Source: Falsochrobactrum ovis
GTDB lineage: Bacteria; Pseudomonadota; Alphaproteobacteria; Rhizobiales; Rhizobiaceae
Reading direction: 5' to 3'
DNA: 64,000 bases
NCBI RefSeq assembly: GCF_003259955.1
Contig: NZ_QLMK01000006.1
Coordinates: forward strand, 62,001 to 126,000
Below the pieces are notes generated by a model that was not told where the DNA came from, did not search any database, and saw only the letters and a program-made list of their open reading frames with translations. The translations under genes were made by a program, and so were the position numbers. Shown here one piece after another: positions 11,001 through 19,954 of the stretch (positions are counted from its first letter, which is position 1; every line of letters begins with the position of its first letter).

Positions 11001-11066
11001 AATGAAGCAACTGCCCTCTGCGAGCGCCTGAAATCCGCCGGCGGAAGCTGTTTCGTCACCCAGTGA
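8058..11066 (+). CDS. SPOR-domain membrane protein with a very long acidic N-terminal region
   Basis: A 1002-residue protein. Residues 1 to about 655 are acidic and of low complexity (rich in D, E, S, F), with recurring short acidic-hydrophobic patches such as SFDDLDLSEEE. One membrane segment lies at about 664-685 (GLIVASIAGAAVLVGGIGY). A proline/alanine/acid-rich linker follows. The C-terminal SPOR domain (about 923-1002) starts GGYFVQIAS and ends SCFVTQ. SPOR domains bind denuded glycan at the septum, so the protein is probably a periplasm-facing division or cell-wall factor with a cytoplasmic disordered arm; that is inference. A similar gene sits between argS and nagZ in many rhizobia. 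Confidence 0.88.
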   Translation: MTDSSATPRNNGEPPLHEDDPLMELSRILDFGVSAEDNAARRSDPEFGSAHDALSFDAALELERELLGDFADFSERGQENQPQPASADFSPSSSTSFEDISFASEESSFAENEFASALEHELDLHMEEFDLNADAGQFTDPLASNQPLNFDQNEIFETEQQPEVFSQNPFDSEPGSAIGSPNFTPDLSFEDDYSSEFSTEWDHARPEDAHSAYLNEPHQAQSDTVQSAPALSLEEELQNLLFGDEPIAPETPSFEEVQPDLSSELGGSAEPPLAEQFFSEHREWAEPHDILNKSEAFTFEPESEVTATETAETAEIQSAPDAHQDDFGASSSTLASDAPVYPHYPRGNFSPNSPVTGLLAPEPPHIDSHSDGNIDSAEDDLSFGEEFALDLDLALQRSSADQPDQDHEMAGFDEFNLNVDDFGFEASGDNSDSGAEPVEEQLLFDSGDLLSFDDLDLSEEEGTDIPQNVEQYAHATYSDNAESPDLVFSSSFDKQAPEIETISVGETKVEQTHALDLPEIPYEEEDKNTGLSDLEAEFAEVFNTIDIEEPQPHTDSPSEADRAFEDIFRENATSYLAAGAVAGAAMGASAASSGLARGAAPADTQAASVNNATNDDFYNHWAASGAQTTPISELREHPSQIEQGEEDLGSAAEAYRNRPVRGRRGLIVASIAGAAVLVGGIGYHLLAGGGSGEPVIVRASDQPVKVQPENPGGVTVPNQDKAVYDRVAGTLPGSPEQKSLIASGEEPVDLAASQDFSPTVDDVDEPIASSQSNSEAEAPLIRPREVETMIVRPDGSIMRPQLHTTAAADQAPPAEPDASVSSDAPLISPPAETDQIADLAAGNDIPAANIPAANDEAPALAADAETTAPTDTAVQPQLPIRPPLVPSRPAQQPTNVVGNVAQRTQQTAQAPAETQVASAAGVGGYFVQIASQPTPELAQKSYANMAQRYGNVIGGRAIDIKRAEIPNKGTYYRVRVQAGTRNEATALCERLKSAGGSCFVTQ

Positions 11067-11091
11067 TGCAAAACACATCAATTATTAAAAC

Positions 11092-11117
11092 AAAAGGGCG
11101 GCAATTGCCGCCCTTTT
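11092..11117. terminator. Perfect-palindrome terminator between the SPOR gene and nagZ
   Basis: AAAAGGGCGGCAA pairs with TTGCCGCCCTTTT as a perfect 26-base palindrome, ending in a T-run and followed by GCTTG. This strong intrinsic terminator separates the SPOR gene from nagZ. Confidence 0.85.
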
Positions 11118-11193
11118 GCTTGACTCTTTCATATAATATTTCTCAGCTATGTCTGGCAAAGCACGTTACCCATACCAATCGAAGGAAGACTCC

Positions 11194-12213
11194 ATGAGAA
11201 AATGCAAGGCATGGATTGCCAGCGTATCCGGAACCGAATTGACACCGGATGAGGAGGCATTCTTTCAAGACGAGAAACCATGGGGCTTTATTCTTTTTGC
11301 GCGTAATGTCGAAAGCTTCGAACAGCTTGAAAAACTGACCTCCCATTTGCGAAAATTGATGGGTCGTGATCAGATGCCCATATTTATCGATCAAGAAGGC
11401 GGGCGAGTGCAACGATTGCGTCCGCCACTTGTACCTAATTATCCATCGGCCGCGCAGATCGGTGCGATCTATGATCAAGACCCCGATAAAGGTTTGCGAG
11501 CTGCTTGGTTGCAAGCCCGCTTACACGCATTTGACCTTAAAAAAGCGGGCATAAATGCGGATTGTTTGCCGGTTTTGGATGTTCCCGTCGAAGGTGCGCA
11601 CGATGTTATTGGCTCCCGTGCCTATTCGAAAAACCCGCATCACGTCGCTTTAATGGGGCGTGCCGCGGCCGAAGGCTTGCTAGCTGGTGGGGTATTGCCT
11701 GTTGTTAAACACATGCCGGGCCATGGCCGCGCCATCAATGATACCCATAAGGATCTGGCGCAAGTAGGGGTTCCGCTCAACGAACTTCTGGAACATGATT
11801 TCATTCCATTCAGCGCGCTTAATGATCTGCCCATGGCAATGACCGCGCATGTGATTTTCGACTGTATCGACCCGGATTTGCCTTCAACCCTTTCTCCAAC
11901 CGTAATTCACGCGATTATTCGTAACCTTATAGGCTTTGATGGCCTCATTATGAGTGACGATATTTCGATGAAAGCCCTGCAAGGTAATTTGGGCGATCTG
12001 GCAGAGAAAATTATTTCTGCCGGTTGTGATGTTGTTCTTTACTGCGGTGGAGTTTTAGAAGAATTGCGCGAAGTGGCGGCTCGCGTACCGTTGTTGGAGG
12101 GAAAATCTTTGCGGCGTGCCGAACTTGCTGAGGTTTATGCTGGCGATCCCGATCTGTCTGATGAAGCGGCGTTGCGCGAGGAATTCGGACAGATGTTTGA
12201 TCTGACGGTTTAG
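11194..12213 (+). CDS. nagZ: Beta-N-acetylhexosaminidase NagZ
   Basis: A 339-residue glycoside hydrolase family 3 enzyme. The diagnostic KHMPGHGRAINDTHKD segment carries the histidine general acid/base loop, and MSDDISM carries the nucleophile aspartate. NagZ removes N-acetylglucosamine from anhydromuropeptides in the cytoplasm during peptidoglycan recycling; AnmK, a later recycling enzyme, is encoded at 57.8 kb. The frame is open from 11149, but ATG 11194 follows a GGAAG ribosome site and gives the expected N-terminus. scpA and scpB follow on the same strand. Confidence 0.93.
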   Translation: MRKCKAWIASVSGTELTPDEEAFFQDEKPWGFILFARNVESFEQLEKLTSHLRKLMGRDQMPIFIDQEGGRVQRLRPPLVPNYPSAAQIGAIYDQDPDKGLRAAWLQARLHAFDLKKAGINADCLPVLDVPVEGAHDVIGSRAYSKNPHHVALMGRAAAEGLLAGGVLPVVKHMPGHGRAINDTHKDLAQVGVPLNELLEHDFIPFSALNDLPMAMTAHVIFDCIDPDLPSTLSPTVIHAIIRNLIGFDGLIMSDDISMKALQGNLGDLAEKIISAGCDVVLYCGGVLEELREVAARVPLLEGKSLRRAELAEVYAGDPDLSDEAALREEFGQMFDLTV

Positions 12214-12267
12214 CTTTCGTAAACATGTAAGATCGGAATAATTATTATATATTTATAGGATGATAGT

Positions 12268-13116
12268 TTGAGCGCACCAACGTCGCACGACCTAAATGAA
12301 AGCAGCAGGGACACGCCAATGGGGGCCATTTGGTATGAGGATGGCCCGCGCGCAGAGAGCGATCCCTCGCTTTTGGTTGATGTCGAAGGTTTCGAAGGTC
12401 CGCTTGATCTTCTGCTGCACCTAGCACGAAGCCAACGCGTTGATCTTACACAAATTTCGGTCCTAGCGCTCACAGAACAATATTTGAATTTTATCGAGCG
12501 CGCTCAGGCATTGCGGCTCGAACTGGCTGCCGACTATCTGGTAATGGCGGCGTGGCTTGCTTATCTGAAGTCGCGGCTTTTGATCCCAAAGCAAAAGAGT
12601 GACGAAGAGCTTAGCGGCGAAGATATGGTTGCTTCGCTGCAGTTTCGCCTTAAGCGTTTGGAGGCTATGCGCGACGCAGCCGCCAAGCTCGCCAATCGAC
12701 ACCAACTTGGGCGAGATGTCTTTCCAAGAGGAAATCCAGAAGTCGGCGTCGTTGATCGGTCGAGCCTTTTTTCTGCCTCACTTTATGAGCTTCTCACCGC
12801 ATATGCGTCGCAGCGCCAACGACAGGCAGTAACCCATGTTCAGATTGAGCAACGGACTGTCTGGTCATTAAAACAGGCCCGTTCGGCCTTGGTGCGGCTT
12901 ATGGGCGAGAATGTTGATTGGGTGGCGTTGGACAAGTTTTTGATAAACTACGCGCTTTCCCCAAGCGAACGTGCATCCGCTTTGGCGAGCTCATTTGCCG
13001 CAAGCCTTGAACTGGTTCGCGAGGGCAAGCTCAAGGTTTCGCAAAATGCACCTTTTGAGCCGATTTATATGCGCGTAATAGGCGACATAACGCAAGAGGA
13101 TGGTGAGGGTGTCTAA
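12268..13116 (+). CDS. scpA: Segregation and condensation protein A (kleisin)
   Basis: A 282-residue ScpA. FEGPLDLLLHLARSQRVDL is the typical SMC-binding N-terminal segment, followed by YLVMAAWLAYLKSRLLIP. It links SMC head domains in the condensin complex that compacts and segregates the chromosome. The start is TTG 12268, supported by TAGGATGA just upstream; ATG 12319 is an alternative. Its end overlaps scpB by 17 bp, indicating translational coupling. Confidence 0.92.
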   Translation: MSAPTSHDLNESSRDTPMGAIWYEDGPRAESDPSLLVDVEGFEGPLDLLLHLARSQRVDLTQISVLALTEQYLNFIERAQALRLELAADYLVMAAWLAYLKSRLLIPKQKSDEELSGEDMVASLQFRLKRLEAMRDAAAKLANRHQLGRDVFPRGNPEVGVVDRSSLFSASLYELLTAYASQRQRQAVTHVQIEQRTVWSLKQARSALVRLMGENVDWVALDKFLINYALSPSERASALASSFAASLELVREGKLKVSQNAPFEPIYMRVIGDITQEDGEGV

Positions 13117-13813
13117 CGCCGAATTTTCAACTATGCAGCGAGACCAGGCGGTGGACGAAGACACCACGCTGGCCGAAGCAGCGCGTATGATAGAAGCCCT
13201 TATTTTCGCCTCATCAGAGCCTGTTTCTGAGCGTATACTCGCAGAACGCTTACCAGAGAATACCGATATTGCAGCAACATTGCATCATCTCCAGAAGGTT
13301 TATGCAAATCGTGGAGTGCATTTGGTTCAGGTTGGCAATAATTGGGCGTTTCGCACCGCTCCAGATCTCGCTTTTCTGATGAATCGCGAAGTGGTACAGC
13401 AGCGAAAACTCTCGCGAGCGGCGATGGAAGTATTGGCAATCATTGCCTATCATCAACCAGTCACTCGTGCAGAGCTAGAGGATATTCGCGGTGTCGAAAC
13501 ATCCAAAGGCACGCTGGATGTTTTGATGGAAACGGGCTGGATTAAACTGAGAGGGCGCAGGCGTACCCCCGGGCGACCGGTAACCTATGGTACAACGGAT
13601 GCCTTTCTCGATCATTTTGGACTGCCGGAAATTCGCGATTTGCCCGGACTCGAGGAATTGCGCGGTGCAGGTTTGCTTTCCGCTCGCATTCCGCCGGGAT
13701 TTGCGGTGCCGGTCCCCAATTTGGAGGCCGACGAATTGACTGAGGAGGAAGATCCGTTAGAGGATATTAATCTGGAAGAGTTGGGCTTATTGGCCCCACG
13801 CGGTGAGGAGTGA
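13100..13813 (+). CDS. scpB: Segregation and condensation protein B
   Basis: A 237-residue ScpB with two winged-helix domains. The hallmark segments are EALIFASSEPVSE, LSRAAMEVLAIIAYHQPVTRAEIE-like (with LEDIRG) and the GRPVTYGTT turn. The C-terminal 40 residues are acidic and proline-containing. It binds ScpA and completes the Smc-ScpAB condensin. The start overlaps the scpA end. Confidence 0.93.
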   Translation: MVRVSNAEFSTMQRDQAVDEDTTLAEAARMIEALIFASSEPVSERILAERLPENTDIAATLHHLQKVYANRGVHLVQVGNNWAFRTAPDLAFLMNREVVQQRKLSRAAMEVLAIIAYHQPVTRAELEDIRGVETSKGTLDVLMETGWIKLRGRRRTPGRPVTYGTTDAFLDHFGLPEIRDLPGLEELRGAGLLSARIPPGFAVPVPNLEADELTEEEDPLEDINLEELGLLAPRGEE

Positions 13814-13950
13814 TTATGCCTTTTAGACAAATAAATTCGCGAAACACTGTTCACAATCATACTTCCGTTTGAAAGATATGTTGAAAGCGCTTAGATCGTA
13901 GTCGAGATTATAGGCATGATCCGTGCATTCACGGCGTAGAGAGGATTAAA

Positions 13951-14169
13951 ATGGGTACGTTTTCAATTTGGCACTGGCTGATCGTTTTAGCCGTCGTGCT
14001 CATTCTGTTTGGACGTGGCAAAATTCCAGAACTGATGGGCGATGTAGCCAAAGGTATCAAGAACTTCAAAAGCGGCTTGGCGGAAGAAGACGCTAAAGAC
14101 GAACCGCGCACGATTGATGCGAAGGCTGACGAAACGGTCAACGACGTTAAGAAGACAACAAAGTCTTGA
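13951..14169 (+). CDS. tatA: Sec-independent translocase subunit TatA
   Basis: A 72-residue protein. One N-terminal membrane helix ([15 protein letters not shown]) is followed by the conserved [10 protein letters not shown] hinge and an amphipathic helix with GIKNFKSGL, then a short charged tail. TatA oligomers form the protein-conducting part of the twin-arginine pathway for folded proteins. It is the first gene of tatABC. The GAGG ribosome site lies just upstream. Confidence 0.95.
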   Translation: MGTFSIWHWLIVLAVVLILFGRGKIPELMGDVAKGIKNFKSGLAEEDAKDEPRTIDAKADETVNDVKKTTKS

Positions 14170-14285
14170 TCTGTGGCGGGGCACGTCGTGCATTCTCAGA
14201 TGCGTGCGCGAGTGTTTCGCAATTGAAATGTGCGGTTTTCCGCTAGAAGCCGGGGCGCGCGCAAAATAGCGCGAAGTGTCAAATC

Positions 14286-14912
14286 ATGCTTGATATCGGT
14301 TGGTCTGAACTGCTGGTAATCGCAACCGTCATGATTGTGGTGGTTGGGCCTAAAGATTTGCCGAAAATGCTCAGAGCGTTCGGCAAGGCCACTTCGCGTA
14401 TGCGCGCCACCGCTAATGAATTTCGCCGTCAGTTTGACGAAGCATTGAACGAAGCCGAACTCGATGATGTTAAAAACCTAGTCGACGAAGCACGAAAGCT
14501 TGATCCACGGTCTAAGCTGACAAAGGTTTTTGACCCTATCCGCAGTGCAGGAGAAGATTTGCGTGCCGAGCTGCAATCAACCAGCTCAATGTCACCGGTG
14601 GACCAATTAAAACCAGCCGAAGTAAGCACGCCCGTGGAAGCTGATGGAACTCACGTTCCAGCGCAAGTGGAACAAACACCCAGCATAAAGCCGAGCGCTT
14701 CGCCTACATCGTCAACGGACAAAACCGTCGGATCTGCTGACATGGACGCGGTTTCCGATGCGCCCGCGGCGAAAACCGCTCCAGCGAAAGCCAGTAAGCC
14801 CGCGGCCACTAAAAAGGTGGTCTCTCCGGCCAAGCCAGCGGCTACCAAATCCACTGTTTCGGCAAAAAAGACCAGTAAAAAGACGACAAAAAAGACAGGA
14901 AGCGAAGCGTGA
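14286..14912 (+). CDS. tatB: Sec-independent translocase subunit TatB
   Basis: A 208-residue protein. It starts MLDIGWSELLVIATVMIVVVGPKDLPKML-like, with the Glu in the membrane helix and the GPKDLP hinge typical of TatB, followed by amphipathic helices to about residue 100. The last 100 residues are Ala/Pro/Lys-rich and probably unstructured. TatB with TatC recognises twin-arginine signal peptides. It overlaps tatC by 4 bp (GTGA), so the two are translationally coupled. Confidence 0.95.
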   Translation: MLDIGWSELLVIATVMIVVVGPKDLPKMLRAFGKATSRMRATANEFRRQFDEALNEAELDDVKNLVDEARKLDPRSKLTKVFDPIRSAGEDLRAELQSTSSMSPVDQLKPAEVSTPVEADGTHVPAQVEQTPSIKPSASPTSSTDKTVGSADMDAVSDAPAAKTAPAKASKPAATKKVVSPAKPAATKSTVSAKKTSKKTTKKTGSEA

Positions 14913-15733
14913 CCAGGGACGAGGATGAAATTGAACGCAGCTCAGCCCCTCTGCTTGAGCACCTGATCGAACTGCGGCGCCGCCTGATTTGGGCAATTTT
15001 GGCGTTTTTTGTCGCGTTCATTTTCTGTTTCGCTTTTGCCAAGCAATTGTTCAATCTTCTGGTTGTGCCATATCAGTGGGCGATTGACTGGGCAGGGATG
15101 GATCGGTCCAAGGCCGAACTCATTTATACAGCCCCGCAGGAATTTTTCTTTACGCAGGTCAAGGTCGCCATGTTCGGCGGTCTGGTTTTGGCGTTTCCTA
15201 TTATTGCCGCTCAGATTTACAAATTTGTCGCTCCTGGCCTCTATAGAGATGAGCGTATGGCATTTTTACCATTTCTGATTGCATCGCCGATTCTTTTTCT
15301 CGTTGGCGGCGCTCTGGTTTATTTCTTCTTCACGCCAATGGTCATGTGGTTCTTTTTGGCCATGCAGCAGACCGGCGGGGGAGGAGAGGTTCAGATCTCG
15401 CTTCTGCCAAAAGTTTCCGAATATCTTAGCCTCATCATGACGCTGATTTTTGCTTTTGGCCTCGTCTTTCAGCTGCCGGTCGTAACCACTCTAATGGCGC
15501 GGGTTGGGCTTGTGACATCGCAAGGTCTCAAGGATAAACGCAAATATGCAATCGTCATTGCGTTTGTTATCGCAGCGGTGCTGACACCGCCTGATCCGGC
15601 TAGCCAGATCGGCCTTGCCTTGCCGGCGATCCTTCTCTACGAGATCTCCATCATACTGGCTCGCATGATTGAGAAGCAACGCGATCAAGATAAGGCTGCC
15701 TCTGAAGCCGAAGACGGTGCCTCAGTTTCCTGA
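14909..15733 (+). CDS. tatC: Sec-independent translocase subunit TatC
   Basis: A 274-residue, six-helix membrane protein. The N-terminus APLLEHLIELRRRL is the signature cytoplasmic segment that contacts the twin-arginine signal, and the APQEFFFTQVKVA segment after the first periplasmic loop is also typical. It starts with GTG inside the tatB stop (GTGA overlap). It is the substrate receptor of the Tat translocase in the inner membrane. Confidence 0.96.
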   Translation: MTRDEDEIERSSAPLLEHLIELRRRLIWAILAFFVAFIFCFAFAKQLFNLLVVPYQWAIDWAGMDRSKAELIYTAPQEFFFTQVKVAMFGGLVLAFPIIAAQIYKFVAPGLYRDERMAFLPFLIASPILFLVGGALVYFFFTPMVMWFFLAMQQTGGGGEVQISLLPKVSEYLSLIMTLIFAFGLVFQLPVVTTLMARVGLVTSQGLKDKRKYAIVIAFVIAAVLTPPDPASQIGLALPAILLYEISIILARMIEKQRDQDKAASEAEDGASVS

Positions 15734-15804
15734 CCCAGTATTAACATTAGACGGATGCAGCCAGCATCAGGCTATTTTGCAAATAATCACGAAACGGTTT
15801 TTCC

Positions 15805-17088
15805 ATGCTCGATATCAAATGGATTCGCGAAAACCCCGAAGTTTTGGACCAAGCACTGGCCAAGCGCGGCGTAGACCCACTTTCCTCTGAATTGATCAGT
15901 TTGGATGAAAAGCGCCGTGAGCATGTCGGTAAAGTGCAGGCTGCACAAGAACGCCGCAATGCTGCATCCAAAGAAATCGGCAAGGCAATGGCCGAAAAAG
16001 ATACGGAAAGAGCCGAACAGTTAAAGACCGAAGTCAGTCAGCTCAAGACTTTCCTAGCCGAAGCGGAAGAGGTCGAACGCCGTCTGATCAAGGAGCTTAA
16101 CGACGCTCTTTCCAATATACCGAATATCCCCTTGGATGATGTGCCGCTAGGCAAAGATGAGGCCGATAATGTCGAAATTCGCCGTGTCGGGGACCAGCCG
16201 AATTTCTCCTTTGCACCTAAAGAACATTATGAACTGGGTGAAGCGCTTGGCTATATGGATTTTGAGCGTGCGGCAAAACTTGCAGGTTCACGCTTCACTG
16301 TTCTCACCGGTCCGTTAGCCCGCCTCGAACGCGCGCTGGGCCAGTTCATGCTGGATTTGCACACGACCGAACATGGTTACACCGAAACCATGCCCCCTTT
16401 GATCGTGCGCGATGATGCTGTTTACGGAACCGGTCAATTACCAAAATTTTCAGAAGACCTCTTTCGAACCACGGATGGTCGGTGGTTGATTCCGACAGCG
16501 GAAGTGCCGCTCACCAATTTAGTGGCCGACGAAATTGTGGATCTGAAAACTCTTCCTCAACGCTATACCGCATTGACCCCTTGCTTCCGCTCTGAAGCAG
16601 GGTCGGCCGGCCGCGATACTCGCGGCATGTTGCGCCAGCATCAATTTCTTAAAGTCGAGATGGTTTCGATTACCGATGCGGAAAGCGCGATTGCAGAACA
16701 TGAGCGGATGACCGCTTGCGCCGAAGAAGTGTTGAAACGCCTCGGTCTACCGTTCCGCACGGTGGTTCTTTGCACCGGCGATATGGGCTTTGGTGCGCAG
16801 AAAACTTATGACATCGAAGTTTGGTTGCCGGGCCAAAATGCCTATCGTGAAATTTCTAGCTGCTCGGTTTGTGGGGATTTCCAAGGGCGGCGCATGAATG
16901 CGCGCTATCGTCCCGAAGGCGAAAAATCGACGCGTTTCGTACACACATTAAATGGCTCTGGCGTAGCAGTTGGTCGCGCGCTCATCGCGGTCATGGAAAA
17001 TTATCAGGAAGAAGACGGTAGCATTCGTATTCCTGATATAATCCAGCCCTATATGGGCGGTCTCACGCGTATCGAAAGACGCGCGTGA
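15805..17088 (+). CDS. serS: Seryl-tRNA synthetase
   Basis: A 427-residue class II synthetase. It has an N-terminal coiled-coil arm (about residues 25-110, rich in E, K, A) that binds the tRNA variable arm, and class II motifs: motif 2 around [23 protein letters not shown] and motif 3 near [17 protein letters not shown]. It charges tRNA-Ser. It starts [12 protein letters not shown] at 15805, which is the family N-terminus, and lies 71 bp after tatC. Confidence 0.97.
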   Translation: MLDIKWIRENPEVLDQALAKRGVDPLSSELISLDEKRREHVGKVQAAQERRNAASKEIGKAMAEKDTERAEQLKTEVSQLKTFLAEAEEVERRLIKELNDALSNIPNIPLDDVPLGKDEADNVEIRRVGDQPNFSFAPKEHYELGEALGYMDFERAAKLAGSRFTVLTGPLARLERALGQFMLDLHTTEHGYTETMPPLIVRDDAVYGTGQLPKFSEDLFRTTDGRWLIPTAEVPLTNLVADEIVDLKTLPQRYTALTPCFRSEAGSAGRDTRGMLRQHQFLKVEMVSITDAESAIAEHERMTACAEEVLKRLGLPFRTVVLCTGDMGFGAQKTYDIEVWLPGQNAYREISSCSVCGDFQGRRMNARYRPEGEKSTRFVHTLNGSGVAVGRALIAVMENYQEEDGSIRIPDIIQPYMGGLTRIERRA

Positions 17089-17121
17089 ACGAGAATTCCG
17101 CCTGATTAAAGGAGCTTGATA

Positions 17122-17889
17122 GTGCGTATTCTTTTGACCAATGATGATGGTATTCATGCCGAAGGGCTGGCGGTTTTGGAGCGTATCGCACGACAACTGT
17201 CAGACGATGTTTGGGTGGTTGCCCCTGAAACTGATCAGAGTGGTCTTGCGCACTCACTTACCTTGTCAGAGCCGCTCCGTTTGCGCCAAATCGACGAACG
17301 TCGATTTGCTCTGCGTGGAACACCAACCGACTGCGTCATTATGGGGGTGCGTCACGTCTTGCCAGCAGCGCCAGACCTCGTGCTTTCGGGCGTTAATTCT
17401 GGAGCCAATATGGCTGATGACGTAACCTATTCCGGAACCGTGGCTGGCGCCATGGAAGGCACGCTTCTTGGCGTTCCTTCAATCGCGCTTTCGCAAGAAT
17501 ATGATTATGAAGGCGATCGACGCATTGTGCCATGGGAAACAGCAGAAGCCCATGCTCCAAATGTCATTAAAACACTGGTCAAAGCTGGCTGGCCGGAAGG
17601 CGTGTTGATTAATATCAACTTCCCCAACTGCGCTCCGGATGAAGTTAAAGGAACGCGCGTCACCGCCCAGGGCAAGCTTAGCCACGATGCACGCCTTGAT
17701 GAGCGGCGCGATGGGCGCGGTAATCCATATTTCTGGCTTCAATTTGGCCGTTCCAAAGCGGAAGTGGCATCCGACAGCGATATTGCCGCCATTCGAGCAG
17801 ATAATATTTCTGTAACACCGCTTCATCTCGATCTGACCGCCCAAACTGTGCGTCAGCAGCTGAGCCAGGCTCTTGAGGGTGAAGTATGA
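17122..17889 (+). CDS. surE: 5'/3'-nucleotidase SurE
   Basis: A 255-residue protein. The N-terminal [14 protein letters not shown] holds the metal-binding DD pair, and [23 protein letters not shown] is the conserved central active-site region. SurE is a divalent-metal phosphatase acting on nucleoside monophosphates. GTG 17122, preceded by AAAGGAG, is chosen over the in-frame TTG 17116 because it gives the canonical N-terminus. The stop overlaps the pcm start (ATGA). Confidence 0.95.
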   Translation: MRILLTNDDGIHAEGLAVLERIARQLSDDVWVVAPETDQSGLAHSLTLSEPLRLRQIDERRFALRGTPTDCVIMGVRHVLPAAPDLVLSGVNSGANMADDVTYSGTVAGAMEGTLLGVPSIALSQEYDYEGDRRIVPWETAEAHAPNVIKTLVKAGWPEGVLININFPNCAPDEVKGTRVTAQGKLSHDARLDERRDGRGNPYFWLQFGRSKAEVASDSDIAAIRADNISVTPLHLDLTAQTVRQQLSQALEGEV

Positions 17890-18554
17890 TGCAATCGCCG
17901 TCTGATCGCCCACAGCTTTCGGACAGAGAAGGGTTTGCATCCTTTGTTATGCGTATGCGAGGGCAGGGGATCAATGATCCCCAGCTCTTTGCTTCCATAG
18001 AAGCCACTCCTCGGCAGAGTTTTGTGGACGCTTCCTACGCTCACCTAGCATATAGTCCTCGGATGATACCGGTTGAATGTGGTTCGTATCTGGAGGGTCT
18101 TGATGATCAAGCGCGTATCCTAGCAGCGCTGGATTTAGAGCCAGGGCACAGGGTTTTAGAAATCGGCACAGGATCCGGTTTTACCGCAGCTATTATGTCG
18201 CCTCTTGTGGGTCGAGTGACAACAGTTGAGCGTTATCGCAAATTATGTGATCGTGCCTTGCAGCAATTTGTTACCCACAAACGCGAAAACATCGTGGTTA
18301 AACATGCTGATGGTCGCAACGGCATCCCCGGCGGCCCGTTTGATCGTATTGTCCTTTGGCTAGCGAGTGAAGATTTACCTCGGCAGTTCGTCGAGCTGCT
18401 GGCAACCCACGGGGTATTGATCGCGCCGATAGGCCCAGCTGACGGTGTGCAGACAGTTATGCGTGTGGCGAAGATCGGCAGTCGTTTTGATCAAGAAGAA
18501 ATTATGCAGGTCCGATATCAGCCTTTTATCGAAGGTATTTCGGCAGTTTTATGA
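17886..18554 (+). CDS. pcm: Protein-L-isoaspartate O-methyltransferase
   Basis: A 222-residue SAM-dependent methyltransferase. [16 protein letters not shown] is motif I that binds S-adenosylmethionine, and [20 protein letters not shown] corresponds to the PCMT substrate loop. The enzyme starts repair of isomerised aspartyl residues. It is translationally coupled to surE. The surE-pcm-nlpD order is the same as in gammaproteobacteria, which supports the nlpD call downstream. Confidence 0.92.
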   Translation: MMQSPSDRPQLSDREGFASFVMRMRGQGINDPQLFASIEATPRQSFVDASYAHLAYSPRMIPVECGSYLEGLDDQARILAALDLEPGHRVLEIGTGSGFTAAIMSPLVGRVTTVERYRKLCDRALQQFVTHKRENIVVKHADGRNGIPGGPFDRIVLWLASEDLPRQFVELLATHGVLIAPIGPADGVQTVMRVAKIGSRFDQEEIMQVRYQPFIEGISAVL

Positions 18555-18690
18555 ATGTTGAAGCACGAAATGCTTCGTTATGGTGTCTAATTAGTGAATT
18601 TTTTGAACGCTAACTGCCCGTTCTTAACCAGCAGGTAACATTAACGCGCTTTAATGACTCAAGCGAGTTTTTAGAGTGGGCGAGTTGAAC

Positions 18691-19908
18691 ATGCGTTTTC
18701 CAATATTGCAGCACACGTCCGAGCGTCTTCTGCGGAATGCAGCGATCGTTCTGATTGCCGGTTTAGGTGCGGGTTGTAGCGCTGATACGATGCGCTTTAC
18801 CGACGGACTTTATACAGGCTCCACGACCAATCAACGTGTCGTGCAGTCGAACAATAATATGTATTCGCCGGGCCCTGTCGCGGCCGCTCAGCCCATTTCC
18901 AGTGGCACAGTACAGCGACACACCCTGCCTCCGGCTTCCTCTGCACCAATCGCGGCAGCCACGTCGCCCGTGCAAAATGCTGCTGTAGAGCGCGTTAATG
19001 ACACGGCTAATCGTGCACAAACCCAAGTGGCCAGCGCTGCCACCGCAGCAAGTTCTGCGGCTAGCAACGCTCGCGAGAATGTTTTGGGGCAGTTGCCAGC
19101 GACAGCAAATGGCGTGCCGCTACCCAATTCCAACACGGCGGCTGCTTCCACCCCCGCACCTGCAATCGATAAGCCTCAGCCGCAGACTGCCGCCAGCGGT
19201 GGCGCTTACATGGTTAAATCCGGCGATTCTCTTTTCTCGATTGCCCAGAAACACAATGTTTCGGTCGATGAGTTAAAACGCGCAAATGGCTTGAGCAGCG
19301 GTGCGATTCGAGTGGGGCAATCCTTAGCCATTCCTTCGGGAGCTGGCGCTACCACCCAAGTGGCAGCGGCCACAATACAGCCGCAGAAGCCTGCGGTGGC
19401 CGAAAATGTGAAGCCCGCATCAACGCCACCCAATGCAGCTGATGTGAAGCCTTATACCCCGCCACAAGCCAGCAATAAGGTTATCGAAGAAGCTGAAAAA
19501 GACCAGGCAAAGGCGCCGTCTTCGTCGGGTATCACGCAGATGCGCTGGCCCGTTCGCGGCCGCATCTTGACGAGCTTCGGCCAGCGAGATGGTAGCACCG
19601 TCAACGATGGCATCGACATTATGGTTCCGGAAGGCACTTCGGTAAAGGCCGCTGAAAACGGTGTTGTGATCTATGCGGGCGATGGTCTGAAGGAATTTGG
19701 TCAAACAGTGCTGATCCGCCATGATAATGGTCTCGTGACGGTCTATGGTCACAATAGCGAGATTTTGGTTCAACGCGGTCAGAAAGTTCGCCGTGGTGAA
19801 GATATTGCCAAATCAGGAATGAGCGGCAATGCTAAGGCACCTAAGCTTCACTTTGAAGTACGAAAAGATTCTTCGCCGGTTAATCCAGCAAAATATCTGG
19901 AAAGCTGA
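18691..19908 (+). CDS. nlpD: NlpD-like LysM/M23 lipoprotein, probably a catalytically inactive amidase activator
   Basis: A 405-residue protein. The N-terminus is a lipoprotein signal with GLGAGC at Cys29. A low-complexity Ala/Pro region follows, then one LysM domain (about 169-216, YMVKSGDSLFSIAQKHNVS) and a C-terminal LytM/M23 domain (about 300-405). Two expected zinc ligands are replaced: the H.G.D motif reads NDGID and the H.H motif reads KLHFEVR. This is the pattern of degenerate LytM factors (NlpD, EnvC), which switch on amidases rather than cut peptidoglycan. An AmiC-type amidase is encoded at 46.5 kb. The frame is open from GTG 18676, a possible alternative start. Confidence 0.87.
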   Translation: MRFPILQHTSERLLRNAAIVLIAGLGAGCSADTMRFTDGLYTGSTTNQRVVQSNNNMYSPGPVAAAQPISSGTVQRHTLPPASSAPIAAATSPVQNAAVERVNDTANRAQTQVASAATAASSAASNARENVLGQLPATANGVPLPNSNTAAASTPAPAIDKPQPQTAASGGAYMVKSGDSLFSIAQKHNVSVDELKRANGLSSGAIRVGQSLAIPSGAGATTQVAAATIQPQKPAVAENVKPASTPPNAADVKPYTPPQASNKVIEEAEKDQAKAPSSSGITQMRWPVRGRILTSFGQRDGSTVNDGIDIMVPEGTSVKAAENGVVIYAGDGLKEFGQTVLIRHDNGLVTVYGHNSEILVQRGQKVRRGEDIAKSGMSGNAKAPKLHFEVRKDSSPVNPAKYLES

Positions 19909-19929
19909 TACAGCGGAGACATTAAAGGA

Positions 19930-19954
19930 AGGCGGGCCATAAACCCGCCTTTTT
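19930..19954. terminator. Terminator between nlpD and the DUF815 ATPase gene
   Basis: AGGCGGG pairs with CCCGCCT across a 7-base loop and is followed by TTTTT, stopping nlpD transcription. The two genes are convergent, and the T-run overlaps the stop codon of the opposite gene. Confidence 0.8.
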
